DNA of 64,000 nucleotides, taken from the NCBI RefSeq assembly GCF_001544555.2, contig NZ_FCOK02000019.1, positions 1 to 64,000 of the forward strand. Reading direction: 5' to 3'. The stretch comes from Caballeronia udeis (GTDB lineage Bacteria; Pseudomonadota; Gammaproteobacteria; Burkholderiales; Burkholderiaceae). The notes below the pieces were generated by a model. That model was not told the origin of the DNA. It ran no database searches and worked only from the letters and a program-made list of their open reading frames with translations. The translations under genes were made by a program, and so were the position numbers. This document shows positions 44,204 through 53,569 of this stretch, piece after piece (the first letter of the stretch is position 1; every line of letters begins with the position of its first letter).

Positions 44204-46948
44204 TCAGTGCGCTTCTTCCCAGTTATTGCCCACGCCGACTTCCGCCACCAGCGGCACCTTCAGTTTAGCGACGCCGCACATCAATTCCGGCAGGCGCTTG
44301 CGGACTTCAGGCAACTCGGCTTCAGGCACTTCGAGCACAAGTTCGTCGTGGACTTGCATGATCATCCTGGTCTGACTCTTCGATGCTTCCAGCCAGTCCT
44401 GCACGGCAATCATTGACAGCTTGATGAGGTCGGCCGCCGTGCCTTGCATGGGTGCATTGATCGCGGCGCGCTCGGCGCCTTGCCGGCGCGGCCCGCTGCC
44501 GCCGTTGATCTCGGGCAGCCACAAGCGCCGCCCGAACACGGTCTCGACAAAACCATCGCGCTTCGCCTTCGAGCGCGTTTCTTCCATGTAGTTGGCGACA
44601 CCCGGATAGCGCTGAAAATACCGGTCGATATAAAGCTTCGCCGCATCGCGCGAAATGCCGATATTCGATGCCAGTCCAAACGCGCTCATGCCGTAGATCA
44701 AGCCGAAGTTGATGACCTTCGCGATGCGCCGCTGGTCGCTCGATACCTCGATGGGCGTGACACTGAAAATCTCCGAAGCAGTCGCACGATGCACGTCCTC
44801 GCCTTCTGCAAACGAGCGCATGAGCGACGGGTCGCCGGAGATATGCGCCATGATCCGCAACTCGATCTGCGAGTAATCCGCCGACACGATCTTGCTTCCC
44901 AGTGGCGCGATAAACGCCTCGCGAATCCGCCGGCCTTCCGCCGTACGCACCGGGATGTTCTGCAGGTTCGGTTCGTTCGACGACAAGCGCCCCGTCACCG
45001 CCACCGCCTGCGCATAATTCGTATGCACGCGGCCGGTCTTCGCATTGACCATGCGCGGCAGCTTGTCCGTGTAAGTGGACTTCAGCTTCGACAAGCCGCG
45101 ATGCTCCAGCAGGATCTTCGGCAGCGGATAGTCTTCGGCGAGCTTCTGCAGCACTTCTTCGTCGGTGGAAGGTGCGCCGCTCGGGGTCTTCTTGACCACC
45201 GGCAATTGCAGTTTCTCGAAGAAAATCTGGCCGATCTGCTTCGGCGAGCCCAGGTTGAATTCGCCGCCCGCGAGCATGTACGCCTCGGCTTCGAGCTGGA
45301 TCAGGCGCGTGGCGATCTGGCCGCTTTGCACCCGCAGCAATTCGCCGTCGATCAGCACGCCGTTGCGCTCCATCTTGCGCAGCACGCGCGACGTCGGCAT
45401 TTCTATGTCGCGGTACACCTCGAGCAATTGCGCCTGATCGGCAAGCTGCGGATAAAGCACCTGGTGCAGCCGCAACGTGATGTCGGCATCTTCGGCTGCG
45501 TAGGGCGCGGCCTGCTCCAGCGCCACTTCGTCGAAGCCGATCTGCGACACGCCCTTGCCCGCCACCTCTTCATACTTGATGGTCTTCTCGCCCAGATGCC
45601 GCAGCGCGAGATTGTCCATGTCGTGGGGCCGGTGCGACTCCAGCACATACGATTGCAACAGCGTGTCGTGCTCGACGCCGTTCAATTCAATGCCGTAGTT
45701 CGCCAACACTTGTTCGTCGTATTTCAGGTGCTGGCCGACCTTCTTCTTCGATGGATCTTCAAGCCACGATTTAAGCTTTTGCAGGACTTCGTCACGCGGC
45801 AGTTGCACAGGCGCGTCCGGCCCGCGATGCGCGACCGGGATATAAGCCGCATGCCCCGGCTCGACCGACACGGACAAGCCGACGAGTTGCGCAAGCATGG
45901 GGTCGAGCGCAGTCGTTTCGGTATCGAAGGAAGTCAGCTCGGCGGCGTTGATGCGCGCGAGCCATTCGTCGAATTGCTCCCACGTCTGCACGGTGTCGTA
46001 ATGCCGTTCCATTTCGGTGGCCGGCGCAGGCGGCGTTGGCGTGTCCTCCGGACCCTCCACCGCGTCCGCAATTTCCACTTCCCGCAGCCAGGTCTTGAAA
46101 CCATGACGCATGAAAAGGTCGCGCAATTCGTCGCGGGCCTCGGGCCGCGCCGGAAGCGTTTCCTCCATCGACACGATCTGCGCCGTCAGGTCACAGTCCG
46201 TCTGTACGGTAACGAGCTTTTTCGCCATGGGGAGGAAAGGCAAAGCCTTGCGCAGATTGTCTCCCACCGCACCTTTTATTTCGTCCGCGTGTGCCACGAT
46301 GCCATCAAGGGTTTCGTATTGCGCGAGCCATTTCAACGCCGTCTTCGGCCCGCACTTTTCGACCCCCGGTACGTTATCGACCGTATCGCCGATGAGCGAG
46401 AGATAGTCGACGATCCGCTCCGGCGGCACGCCGAACTTACCCAGCACCCCGGCGCGATCGAGCGTCTCGTTGGACATCGTATTGATGAGGGTGACATGAT
46501 CCGTCACAAGCTGCGCCAGATCCTTGTCCCCGGTCGACACGACAACTCTCATGCCGCGCTTTTCGGCGGCAACCGCAAGCGTGCCAATGACGTCGTCGGC
46601 CTCCACGCCCTCGATCATTACGAGCGGCCAGCCGAGCGCCCGCACGGTCTCGTGGATGGGTTCTATCTGTTTGGAGAGGTCCTCCGGCATGGATGGCCGG
46701 TTTGCCTTGTAATCCGGGTACCAGTCGTCGCGAAACGTCTTGCCCTTAGCGTCGAATACGCACGCGCTATACTGTGCATTGATGTCCTTTCGCAACCGCC
46801 GCAGCATGTTGATCATTCCGTACAGCGCGCCGGTTGGACCGCCGCCAGGGCCTCGCAGATCCGGCATGGCGTGGTAGGCCCGATAGAGATAGCTGGATCC
46901 GTCGACCAATAGCAGGGTCTTACCTTCAAGATTAAGTTCTTCAGGCAT
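44204..46948 (-). CDS. polA: DNA polymerase I
   Basis: 914 residues from the ATG at 46948. It has a 5'-3' exonuclease domain (1-300: LLLVDGSSYLYRAYHA; SLIGDTVDNVPGVEKCGPKTA), a 3'-5' exonuclease domain (FDTETTALDPM; DADITLRLHQ) and the polymerase domain with motif A SADYSQIELRIMAH, motif B RRIAKVINFGLIYGMSAFGL and motif C QVHDELVLEVP. Proofreading acidic residues DxE are kept. It functions in Okazaki-fragment maturation and repair. Its start codon is separated by 1 bp from the divergent start at 46950. Confidence 0.97.
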   Translation of the reverse strand: MPEELNLEGKTLLLVDGSSYLYRAYHAMPDLRGPGGGPTGALYGMINMLRRLRKDINAQYSACVFDAKGKTFRDDWYPDYKANRPSMPEDLSKQIEPIHETVRALGWPLVMIEGVEADDVIGTLAVAAEKRGMRVVVSTGDKDLAQLVTDHVTLINTMSNETLDRAGVLGKFGVPPERIVDYLSLIGDTVDNVPGVEKCGPKTALKWLAQYETLDGIVAHADEIKGAVGDNLRKALPFLPMAKKLVTVQTDCDLTAQIVSMEETLPARPEARDELRDLFMRHGFKTWLREVEIADAVEGPEDTPTPPAPATEMERHYDTVQTWEQFDEWLARINAAELTSFDTETTALDPMLAQLVGLSVSVEPGHAAYIPVAHRGPDAPVQLPRDEVLQKLKSWLEDPSKKKVGQHLKYDEQVLANYGIELNGVEHDTLLQSYVLESHRPHDMDNLALRHLGEKTIKYEEVAGKGVSQIGFDEVALEQAAPYAAEDADITLRLHQVLYPQLADQAQLLEVYRDIEMPTSRVLRKMERNGVLIDGELLRVQSGQIATRLIQLEAEAYMLAGGEFNLGSPKQIGQIFFEKLQLPVVKKTPSGAPSTDEEVLQKLAEDYPLPKILLEHRGLSKLKSTYTDKLPRMVNAKTGRVHTNYAQAVAVTGRLSSNEPNLQNIPVRTAEGRRIREAFIAPLGSKIVSADYSQIELRIMAHISGDPSLMRSFAEGEDVHRATASEIFSVTPIEVSSDQRRIAKVINFGLIYGMSAFGLASNIGISRDAAKLYIDRYFQRYPGVANYMEETRSKAKRDGFVETVFGRRLWLPEINGGSGPRRQGAERAAINAPMQGTAADLIKLSMIAVQDWLEASKSQTRMIMQVHDELVLEVPEAELPEVRKRLPELMCGVAKLKVPLVAEVGVGNNWEEAH

Positions 46949-46949
46949 T

Positions 46950-47699
46950 ATGAACAAAAGAAAAGTGATTCCGAGTCTGCGATCGCTCGCAGATCAAGAG
47001 CGCGCGACGGCCAAGAAGGCCCGCGCATCGTGGCAGATGTTCACGATTATGGCAGAGTTTATCGAGGCGACCGAGTACCTGTCCGAGATCCGCCCTGCCA
47101 TCAGCATCTATGGTTCGGCGCGCCTGAAACCGGAGTCGCCGTACTACCAGCTCACCATAGAGATCGCGCAGAAATTCTCCGACGCGGGCTTTGCCGTCAT
47201 CTCGGGCGGCGGTCCCGGCATCATGGAGGCGGCCAACAAGGGCGCCCATGCGGGAAAGTCGCCGTCGGTGGGGCTGAACATCGAGTTGCCGCACGAGCAG
47301 TCGGGCAACCAGTGGCAGGACATCTCGCTGCGCTTCAGGCACTTCTTCACGCGCAAGGTCACGTTCGTGAAGAATTCGGACGCCGTGGTGGTCATGCCGG
47401 GCGGTTTCGGTACGCTCGACGAAATGGCCGAAGTGCTGACGCTGATCCAGACCAAGAAGTCGCGGCACGTGCCTATCGTCCTGGTCGGCGCCGAGTTCTG
47501 GGAAGGCCTGCTCTCGTGGTTCCGCAACACGCTGGTCCCGACCGGCGTGATCAGCGCGAAGGATCTCGACCTGATGCAGGTGATCGACGATCCGGACCAG
47601 GTGCTGGAAGCGGTGCTGCAGTTCTACGAAGACCGCGAGACAGCCGAAGAACAACCGGCCGAAGGCAAGTCGGACGAAGACCGGATGTTCTATCTGTGA
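46950..47699 (+). CDS. LOG family (TIGR00730) Rossmann-fold nucleotide phosphoribohydrolase-like protein
   Basis: 249 residues. The family motifs are GSARLKPES near residue 53, GGGPGIMEAANKGAHAG near 86-102, and the catalytic signature PGGFGTLDEMAEVLT near 152. LOG enzymes release ribose-5-phosphate from nucleoside monophosphates, including cytokinin nucleotides; other members are of unknown role. A basic 30-residue N-terminal helix precedes the domain. Neighbouring amn encodes another AMP glycosidase. The start is back-to-back with polA; a downstream in-frame ATG exists at residue 30. Confidence 0.9.
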   Translation: MNKRKVIPSLRSLADQERATAKKARASWQMFTIMAEFIEATEYLSEIRPAISIYGSARLKPESPYYQLTIEIAQKFSDAGFAVISGGGPGIMEAANKGAHAGKSPSVGLNIELPHEQSGNQWQDISLRFRHFFTRKVTFVKNSDAVVVMPGGFGTLDEMAEVLTLIQTKKSRHVPIVLVGAEFWEGLLSWFRNTLVPTGVISAKDLDLMQVIDDPDQVLEAVLQFYEDRETAEEQPAEGKSDEDRMFYL

Positions 47700-47726
47700 T
47701 GGTTTGATAGCGTAAGCGCTCCCTGT

Positions 47727-47751
47727 GCGGCTCCTTTCGGAGCCGCTTTTT
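47727..47751 (+). terminator. rho-independent terminator
   Basis: GCGGCTCC, loop TTTC, GGAGCCGC followed by TTTTT, 27 bp after the LOG-family stop. Confidence 0.88.
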
Positions 47752-47752
47752 G

Positions 47753-47779
47753 CGTTATTGGAATGCGTTATTGGAATGC
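47753..47779. repeat. 13-bp tandem duplication at the amn stop codon
   Basis: GCGTTATTGGAAT occurs twice in tandem. The amn TAA (47768-47770, minus strand) lies in the second copy. The first copy repeats the last codons and stop downstream. Confidence 0.7.
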
Positions 47780-49300
47780 GACTTCCGCAAAACCGCGCAG
47801 CTTCCGGCTATGCAGTTTCGACAGCCCGTTCATCCGCAGCAACTCCATCGCCTTCACGCCAATCTGCAAGTGCTGATCCACTTGCGCGCGATAGAACTGG
47901 TCCGCCATGCCCGGCAATTTCAATTCGCCGTGCAAAGGTTTATCGGAGACGCAAAGCAGGGTTCCGTAGGGCACTCGAAAGCGGAATCCATTGGCAGCAA
48001 TGGTTGCGCTTTCCATATCGAGCGCAATGGCGCGGCTTTGCGACAAACGCTGTACCGGCTCACGATGATCGCGTAATTCCCAATTACGGTTGTCCACGCT
48101 CGCCACCGTTCCCGTGCGCATGACGTGCTTCAGATCCACGCCTTCGAGCTTCGTCACTTGCGCGACCGCTTTCTCGAGCGCGACCTGAACCTCGGCCAAT
48201 GCGGGAATCGGAATCCATAACGGCAGATCGGCGTCGAGCACGTGGTCTTCGCGCACATAACCATGCGCCAAGACGTAGTCGCCCAGGCGCTGCGTATTCC
48301 TCAATCCCGCGCAATGCCCGAGCATGATCCACGCATGCGGACGAAGCACCGCGATATGGTCCGTGATCGTCTTCGCATTCGACGGACCCACGCCAATATT
48401 GACCATGGTGATGCCGCTGCCATCGGCGCGTTTCAGATGATAGGCGGGCATTTGCGGCAGACGTGCCGGCGCCACGCCCTGTTGCTCCTCTTGCGAATCG
48501 CCCAGGTTCTCGTTGCCCGTGATCACGTCGCCGGGTTCGACAAACGACGTGTATTCGCTTCTATAGGCCCGCGTCTCTTCGTCATTCGCGCTGGACATGA
48601 TCCTGCGTCCGAGCTTCACGAATTCATCGATATAGAACTGGTAGTTCGTATAAAGCACGTAGTTCTGGAAATGCGTAGGCGCAGTCGCCGTGTAATGCTT
48701 CAGCCGATGCAAGGAGAAGTCCACGCGCGCCGCCGTGAACAATGCAAGCGGATGGGGTTCGCCCGGAGCCGGTTCATAGGTCCCGTTCACAATGCGGTCG
48801 TCGAGCAGCGCGAGATCGGGCATATCGAAGATATTGCGCATGGCGAGCAGCCGGTCGCGATCCAGGTCGCCTTCCAGGTGAATGCCTTCCGCAAACGCGA
48901 AGTGAATGGGCACGGGTTGCGCCGACACGCCCACTTCAATCCCGACATGGTGATTCTTGGTAAGAAGGCGCAATTGCTCGCGATAATAATGGCCAAATAA
49001 ATCAGGCCGAGTAAGCGTGGTTTCGAAAATGCCCGGCCCTGCGACAAAACCATATGAACGGCGTGAATCAATTTGCGTATTCAACTCGGTACGCACGCGC
49101 ACGAACGGATAACACGCCCGCACACGATGTGAAAAAGGTTCGTTCTTCCTGTAGCGCGCGAAGGCGTCGCGCAGGAAAGAGGTGTTGGCTTCGTAGATTG
49201 CCGACACCCGCGCAACCGCCGCCACGGGGTCGTCGAAAGACTCCGTGGGGAAGTTGTTGGCAGGCGTGGAATGGCTGGCTTGGGTCCGGTCGTTTGTCAT
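47768..49300 (-). CDS. amn: AMP nucleosidase
   Basis: 510 residues. N-terminal AMP nucleosidase regulatory domain (YEANTSFLRDAFARY; RFVRVRTELNTQ region) and a C-terminal phosphorylase-like domain (GSGITMVNIGVGPSNAKTI; HAWIMLGHCAGLRNTQRLGDYVLAHGY written in part; ALDMESATIAANGFRFRVPYG with the catalytic Asp/Glu region). It hydrolyses AMP to adenine and ribose-5-phosphate for adenylate balance. Convergent with the LOG-family gene, with 68 bp between stops. Confidence 0.95.
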   Translation of the reverse strand: MTNDRTQASHSTPANNFPTESFDDPVAAVARVSAIYEANTSFLRDAFARYRKNEPFSHRVRACYPFVRVRTELNTQIDSRRSYGFVAGPGIFETTLTRPDLFGHYYREQLRLLTKNHHVGIEVGVSAQPVPIHFAFAEGIHLEGDLDRDRLLAMRNIFDMPDLALLDDRIVNGTYEPAPGEPHPLALFTAARVDFSLHRLKHYTATAPTHFQNYVLYTNYQFYIDEFVKLGRRIMSSANDEETRAYRSEYTSFVEPGDVITGNENLGDSQEEQQGVAPARLPQMPAYHLKRADGSGITMVNIGVGPSNAKTITDHIAVLRPHAWIMLGHCAGLRNTQRLGDYVLAHGYVREDHVLDADLPLWIPIPALAEVQVALEKAVAQVTKLEGVDLKHVMRTGTVASVDNRNWELRDHREPVQRLSQSRAIALDMESATIAANGFRFRVPYGTLLCVSDKPLHGELKLPGMADQFYRAQVDQHLQIGVKAMELLRMNGLSKLHSRKLRGFAEVAFQ

Positions 49301-49511
49301 GATCTTTTGCGCTCTTGTGATGAATCGACATTAACACGGAAGAACAACGCGCCCATGAACACCCCTCCCGGCGATGCGTTTCTTCAACACGTGCCGCCAC
49401 GCAAACACGCTTTCAATGAAACCAGCGCAAAATAAGCCTTTTGGGAAGGACTCAACGTCCCTTTAGCGAGTGCGTTTTGCTAAAATTCGGCCACTCATCT
49501 GGAGAAACATC

Positions 49512-49910
49512 ATGAAGCCGCTTCAATCTGTCGCCATCGCGGCCATTCTCGCCGCAGCCAGCATGGGCGCTTACGCGCAACCGGCCCCCGCGACGGATGA
49601 ACCTCCGGCGCACGTCATGTCGCCTGAAGAGAATGCCGGGCTGCCGGACCTGAAGGCCATCAACCGGCCCGCCGCGCAAGTCACCTCGAAGGTCGAGATT
49701 TCGCCGCCGCGCCTGCCGAGCTACCATGAACAAAGCACCAACGGCACCGAAATCACGGAATACCGCGACAAAGGCAAGCCGGTTGAAATCGACGTGCGCT
49801 CGAATTTCGGCACGCGCTACCAGATGAGCGCGCCGGCTGACACGTCGCCAACTGTCCGCGACAACGGCAAGCCCAGCACGCGCCTGCCTTCCTGGAACTT
49901 GAAGTACTAA
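49512..49910 (+). CDS. DUF2782 family secreted protein
   Basis: 132 residues from the ATG at 49512 with GGAG 8 nt upstream. Signal peptide MKPLQSVAIAAILAAASMGA cleaved at YAQP. The C-terminal half has the DUF2782 pattern GTEITEYRDKGKPVEIDVRSN and FGTRYQMSAP. This family of unknown function is repeatedly found beside polA and the APH-type thrB in Proteobacteria, as here. The 193-bp gap to thrB has no terminator that I can see. Confidence 0.82.
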   Translation: MKPLQSVAIAAILAAASMGAYAQPAPATDEPPAHVMSPEENAGLPDLKAINRPAAQVTSKVEISPPRLPSYHEQSTNGTEITEYRDKGKPVEIDVRSNFGTRYQMSAPADTSPTVRDNGKPSTRLPSWNLKY

Positions 49911-50102
49911 GCCTTTATGAAGGCTCGTTGAGCGCTTATCGGGCAATTATTGAGCACTTGATAAGCCTTCACCGAAGCCTTGACCGCTGCCCGCTTCATC
50001 CGCTGAGCTTAAGCGCTGCGCCGCCGTGTCACGGTGGCGCTACGCCTGACTGACATACCCGTCGGTCATCCTGCATGTTCAACCTCACCGACGCTCTCCC
50101 GC

Positions 50103-51080
50103 ATGGCCGTATTCACCGCTGTCACCGACTCCCAGCTCACCGACTGGCTGCAACACTACGAACTCGGCGAAGCCGTCGATTTCCGCGGCATTGCATCCGG
50201 TATCGAGAACAGCAACTTCTTCCTGACGACCACACGCGGCGAGTATGTGCTGACGATCTTCGAGAACCTCACGGCCACGCAATTGCCGTTTTATCTCGAT
50301 TTGATGCGCCATCTGGCGTCCCACGCCGTCCCCGTACCGGACCCCATGCCGCGTCGCGACGGCGCGCTTTTCGGTACGCTGAACGGCAAGCCAGCGGCGA
50401 TCGTCACAAAGCTGGACGGCGCGCCGGAACTGGCGCCGGGCGCTTTGCATTGCATCGAAGTGGGTCAGATGCTGGCGCGGCTTCATTTGGCCGGCCGCGA
50501 TTTCCCAACGTATCAGCCGAACTTGCGCAGCCTCGCGTGGTGGCAGGAAAACGTGCCCGCCGTGCTGTCGCATTTGAGCGACGCACAGCGCGAGCTGATC
50601 ACCAGCGAACTCGCTCATCAGGCGGCGTTTTTTGCGTCGGATGAGTATCGGTTATTGCCGGAAGGTCCGTGCCATTGCGACCTGTTCCGCGACAACGTAC
50701 TGTTCGCCCATCCGACGGCGGATGAAACGCGGCTCGGCGGCTTCTTCGACTTCTATTTCGCCGGCAACGACAAATTGCTCTTCGATGTCGCCGTCTGTGT
50801 GAACGACTGGTGCGTCGATCTGGCAACCGGCGCGCTGGATAATGCGCGGGTCGACGCGTTGTTGCGCGCCTATCAGACAGTGCGGCCATTCACGCCGGCG
50901 GAGGCGCATCACTGGAACGACATGCTGCGCGCAGGTGCGTTGCGCTTCTGGGTGTCGCGTCTTTACGATTTTTACCGGCCACGCGAAGCCGAGATGTTAA
51001 AACCGCACGATCCCGGCCATTTCGAACGCATTTTGCGCGAGCGCATCAAAGTTGCGCCTCCTCCCGTTCACGGTAATTAA
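50103..51080 (+). CDS. thrB: homoserine kinase, APH-fold type
   Basis: 325 residues from the ATG at 50103. Aminoglycoside-phosphotransferase fold: [26 protein letters not shown] near 30-55, catalytic loop [12 protein letters not shown] (D of CDLFRDN), and metal-binding [10 protein letters not shown]. It phosphorylates homoserine in threonine synthesis. This ThrB2-type enzyme is unrelated to the GHMP kinase of E. coli. Its stop is 3 bp before the next start, so the membrane protein downstream is co-transcribed. Confidence 0.93.
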   Translation: MAVFTAVTDSQLTDWLQHYELGEAVDFRGIASGIENSNFFLTTTRGEYVLTIFENLTATQLPFYLDLMRHLASHAVPVPDPMPRRDGALFGTLNGKPAAIVTKLDGAPELAPGALHCIEVGQMLARLHLAGRDFPTYQPNLRSLAWWQENVPAVLSHLSDAQRELITSELAHQAAFFASDEYRLLPEGPCHCDLFRDNVLFAHPTADETRLGGFFDFYFAGNDKLLFDVAVCVNDWCVDLATGALDNARVDALLRAYQTVRPFTPAEAHHWNDMLRAGALRFWVSRLYDFYRPREAEMLKPHDPGHFERILRERIKVAPPPVHGN

Positions 51081-51083
51081 TCA

Positions 51084-51902
51084 ATGCAATTGATCGAAGT
51101 CCCGGCCAAAACCGGCTATGTGTGGTTCCGTCAGGGTATCTGGCTGTTTCGCCGGAATCCGCTCGCGTTTCTCACGGTGTTCTTCGCCTATCTGTTCGCC
51201 ATGACGCTGATCTCGCGGCTGCCGCTGATCGGCCCGGTGCTGCCCCTGCTGCTGATTCCGGGCGTGGCCGTGGGATTCATGGTGGCCTGCCGCAACACCA
51301 TCGCGAAGAAACCGGTCTGGCCGACGGTGCTCATCGAAGGATTTCGTGCGTATGGGCAGATCGTCGCGCGCCGCCTGCTTGTGCTGGGCGTGATCTATGT
51401 GGCCGCGATGGGCCTGATCTTCGCCGCGTCCGCGCTGGCGGACGGCGGGCTATTGCTCGACATGATGCTCGGCAACGGCCCCGCCGGTGACCCGGAAACC
51501 GTGGCGGCAAGCTTCAATCCGCTCGCGGTGCTCGTGGCCATGATCTGTTACCTGCCGGTCGCCATGCTGTTCTGGTTCGCGCCCATCCTGGTCGCGTGGC
51601 ATGACGTCCCACCGGTGAAAGCACTGTTTTTCAGCTTCGTCAGTTGCTGGCGTAATCGCGGCGCGTTCGTTATTTACGGCGTGTTGTGGATTGGTATTGC
51701 GATCGCGGTGTCGTTCGGGCTCAGCGCGCTGATGCAGGTGCTCGGTGCCGCACAGGAAATGGCGCTCGCGGTGTTGATGCCGGCGTCCATCCTCGTCACG
51801 ACCGCGTTGTATTGCTCGTTTTACGCGACGTATCGCGGCTGTTTCGGTGTGCAATCGGAAGACTCACCTGATATCCCCGATCCGTCCGAACCGCCGGTAT
51901 GA
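51084..51902 (+). CDS. BPSS1780 family membrane protein
   Basis: 272 residues with about six hydrophobic segments. It begins MQLIEVPAKTGYVWFRQGIW, the start typical of BPSS1780-like proteins, then IGPVLPLLLIPGVAVGFM and WFAPILVAWHDVPPVKALFF. The function is unknown. Translational coupling to thrB (3-bp gap) is notable but does not define a role. The C-terminal tail is acidic and Pro-rich. Confidence 0.85.
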   Translation: MQLIEVPAKTGYVWFRQGIWLFRRNPLAFLTVFFAYLFAMTLISRLPLIGPVLPLLLIPGVAVGFMVACRNTIAKKPVWPTVLIEGFRAYGQIVARRLLVLGVIYVAAMGLIFAASALADGGLLLDMMLGNGPAGDPETVAASFNPLAVLVAMICYLPVAMLFWFAPILVAWHDVPPVKALFFSFVSCWRNRGAFVIYGVLWIGIAIAVSFGLSALMQVLGAAQEMALAVLMPASILVTTALYCSFYATYRGCFGVQSEDSPDIPDPSEPPV

Positions 51903-52015
51903 GCCTTTGCCAATAAGCAGGTCCCGATGAGCGCCGATGACTAAACAGTCATCGGCGTTTTGTTTTGTCGCGTGTCGTCCGGCATGGGCACACGACTTCC
52001 TTAATGCGCTAAATA

Positions 52016-52026
52016 TTTGCGTACAC
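52016..52026. promoter_or_regulatory. candidate OhrR site upstream of ohrR
   Basis: TTTGCGTACAC, 43-53 bp before the ohrR ATG, resembles the TTTGTACAC part of the dyad at 52565-52576 upstream of ohr. Both would serve an OhrR dimer. Confidence 0.4.
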
Positions 52027-52068
52027 TATCGTTATATCCCGTTTTAACGTGCGCAAGGCGCAACAGCC

Positions 52069-52521
52069 ATGGCCTCTTCCCCGCAATTTCCGCTCGAACT
52101 TGACGCCCAGCTTTGCTTCGCGCTGTACTCGACCTCGCTCGCGATGACCAAGACGTACAAACCGCTGCTGGACAAGGTCGGGCTGACCTATCCGCAATAT
52201 CTGACCATGCTGGTGCTGTGGCAAAGCGACGGCCTGACCGTCAAGCAGATGGCCGAACGGCTGAGCCTCGATTCGGCCACCATGACCCCTCTGCTCAAGC
52301 GTCTTGAAACGCAGGGGTACGTCAAGCGCGTGCGGGGTATTGAAGACGAGCGGCAGGTGTATATCCATCTGACCGACGCCGGCCGCGAGCTGAAGAAGGC
52401 CATCCGCGATATTCCCGGCGTGATCTACTGCGCAGCCGGATCGGACGCCGACCGGCTCATCAAGCTGCGCGACGATCTGGTGCGACTGCGCGCGTCGCTG
52501 ATTGAATACAACGAAACCTGA
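52069..52521 (+). CDS. ohrR: organic hydroperoxide-sensing MarR regulator OhrR
   Basis: 150 residues. MarR fold with the peroxide-reactive C16 in DAQLCFALY and conserved Tyr pair (KTYKPLL, LTYPQYL). A second cysteine C121 near the C-terminus suggests the two-Cys class, where a disulfide forms on oxidation. Recognition helix LDSATMTPLLKRLE and wing GIEDERQVYI. It represses the downstream ohr gene until oxidised by organic peroxides. Confidence 0.95.
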   Translation: MASSPQFPLELDAQLCFALYSTSLAMTKTYKPLLDKVGLTYPQYLTMLVLWQSDGLTVKQMAERLSLDSATMTPLLKRLETQGYVKRVRGIEDERQVYIHLTDAGRELKKAIRDIPGVIYCAAGSDADRLIKLRDDLVRLRASLIEYNET

Positions 52522-52564
52522 AATCCTTCGATAGTCAAAATCAATCACTCGCACATCGATTTAG

Positions 52565-52576
52565 TTTGTACACAAA
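52565..52576. promoter_or_regulatory. OhrR-type operator upstream of ohr
   Basis: TTTGTACACAAA is a dyad with 5-bp arms TTTGT/ACAAA about 105 bp before the ohr start, in an AT-rich promoter stretch. The ohrR gene is immediately upstream. Confidence 0.55.
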
Positions 52577-52680
52577 TTATTATCGCGATATATTTAATCC
52601 CGTTGGTACCGTATGACGCAACTTGGAACTGCAGTCCCCCTTTCTGCCGCCGAGCGGCAACTATCGAACCGGAGAACATC

Positions 52681-53100
52681 ATGACCATTCTTTACACAGC
52701 AACGGCAACGAGCACGGGTGGCCGCGACGGCCGGGCAGTATCGTCGGATGAAAATCTGGATGTGAAATTGAGCACGCCGAAGGCATTGGGTGGTTCGGGC
52801 GCAGCCGGCACGAACCCGGAACAGCTGTTTGCCGCTGGTTATTCGGCGTGCTTCCTGAGCGCGATGAAGTTTGTCGCCGGTCAGGAGAAGAAAGCGATTC
52901 CCGCAGACACGACCGTCACCGCCGACGTAGGCGTGGGTCCGAACGATAAAGGCGGCTTCGCGCTTGATGTTGAATTGCGCGTTTCATTGCCGGGACTGGA
53001 CGCGGCGGAAGCGCAAACACTCGTAGAGACGGCCCATCAGGTGTGCCCGTACTCGAACGCGACGCGCAATAACGTAGACGTGCGCGTCAAGCTGGTCTGA
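52681..53100 (+). CDS. ohr: organic hydroperoxide reductase Ohr
   Basis: 139 residues. OsmC/Ohr fold: TSTGGRDGRAVSSD, GGSGAAGTNPEQLFAAGYSACFLSAM with the peroxidatic Cys (near 60) and VCPYSNATRNN with the resolving Cys (near 124). It reduces organic hydroperoxides with lipoyl-dithiol electrons. A GGAGAACATC ribosome site precedes the ATG. Confidence 0.96.
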   Translation: MTILYTATATSTGGRDGRAVSSDENLDVKLSTPKALGGSGAAGTNPEQLFAAGYSACFLSAMKFVAGQEKKAIPADTTVTADVGVGPNDKGGFALDVELRVSLPGLDAAEAQTLVETAHQVCPYSNATRNNVDVRVKLV

Positions 53101-53159
53101 GCAAGGACGCTGGGCGTTGAAAAGAGCCCGCGCCTGTCGCTGCAGCAATCCGCAGACGC

Positions 53160-53192
53160 AAAAATGCCGGCCTTCGTGGCCGGCATTTTTTT
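53160..53192. terminator. rho-independent terminator after ohr
   Basis: AAAATGCCGGCC, loop TTCGT, GGCCGGCATTTTTTT, 60 bp after the ohr stop. The A and T flanks allow use from both strands, serving also the minus-strand DUF3563 gene. Confidence 0.88.
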
Positions 53193-53264
53193 GCTTCGAC
53201 AACGCCGATTTCGGCGTGACGAATCCTGCTTGTCCTTCTATTGACTGTCGAACTACCGCGAAAC

Positions 53265-53438
53265 TTACTGCGCGAGCCACGAGGGATGACGCGACGAAGT
53301 CCGACGATCCAGCTTCTGCATGCGGTATTCGAGGTCGTAAATGTCAGTGGCTTCGGCCAGATAAGCGTCGTTACGCTCCTTGTCACGCTGGTCGGCGGAT
53401 TTCGTCAGGAACAGGAAGAGGCGGCTGAGCAGATACAT
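53265..53438 (-). CDS. DUF3563 family small protein
   Basis: 57 residues from the ATG at 53438, with GAGG 7 nt upstream. It begins MYLLSRLFLFLTKSADQRDK and continues with ERNDAYLAEATDIYDLEYRM, the DUF3563 pattern (short basic amphipathic start, then DAYLAxATDxxDLExRM), with a basic end at HPSWLAQ. The function is unknown. Such genes are common in Burkholderiaceae and resemble DUF1127-type small proteins in layout. Confidence 0.85.
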   Translation of the reverse strand: MYLLSRLFLFLTKSADQRDKERNDAYLAEATDIYDLEYRMQKLDRRTSSRHPSWLAQ

Positions 53439-53569
53439 GGTGAACCTCGCTTAAATGATTAGGGTAAGTACCTAGTGCTTTGAACGAAGTATAGGGTAAT
53501 CCCTAATTAAATGCTAGCGCTCAAAAAAGAATCTCATTGATACGAAAGACTTTTTTACAACACTCGAGG

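Noticed and set aside
44444..46912. Very long open frame antisense to polA (over 800 codons)
   Set aside because: It is the GC-rich mirror of polA: Arg/His-rich, with no domain and no ribosome site. Similar mirrors occur opposite rpoD (27100-28830), ndh (42773-44416) and the CHAD gene (58744-60189).
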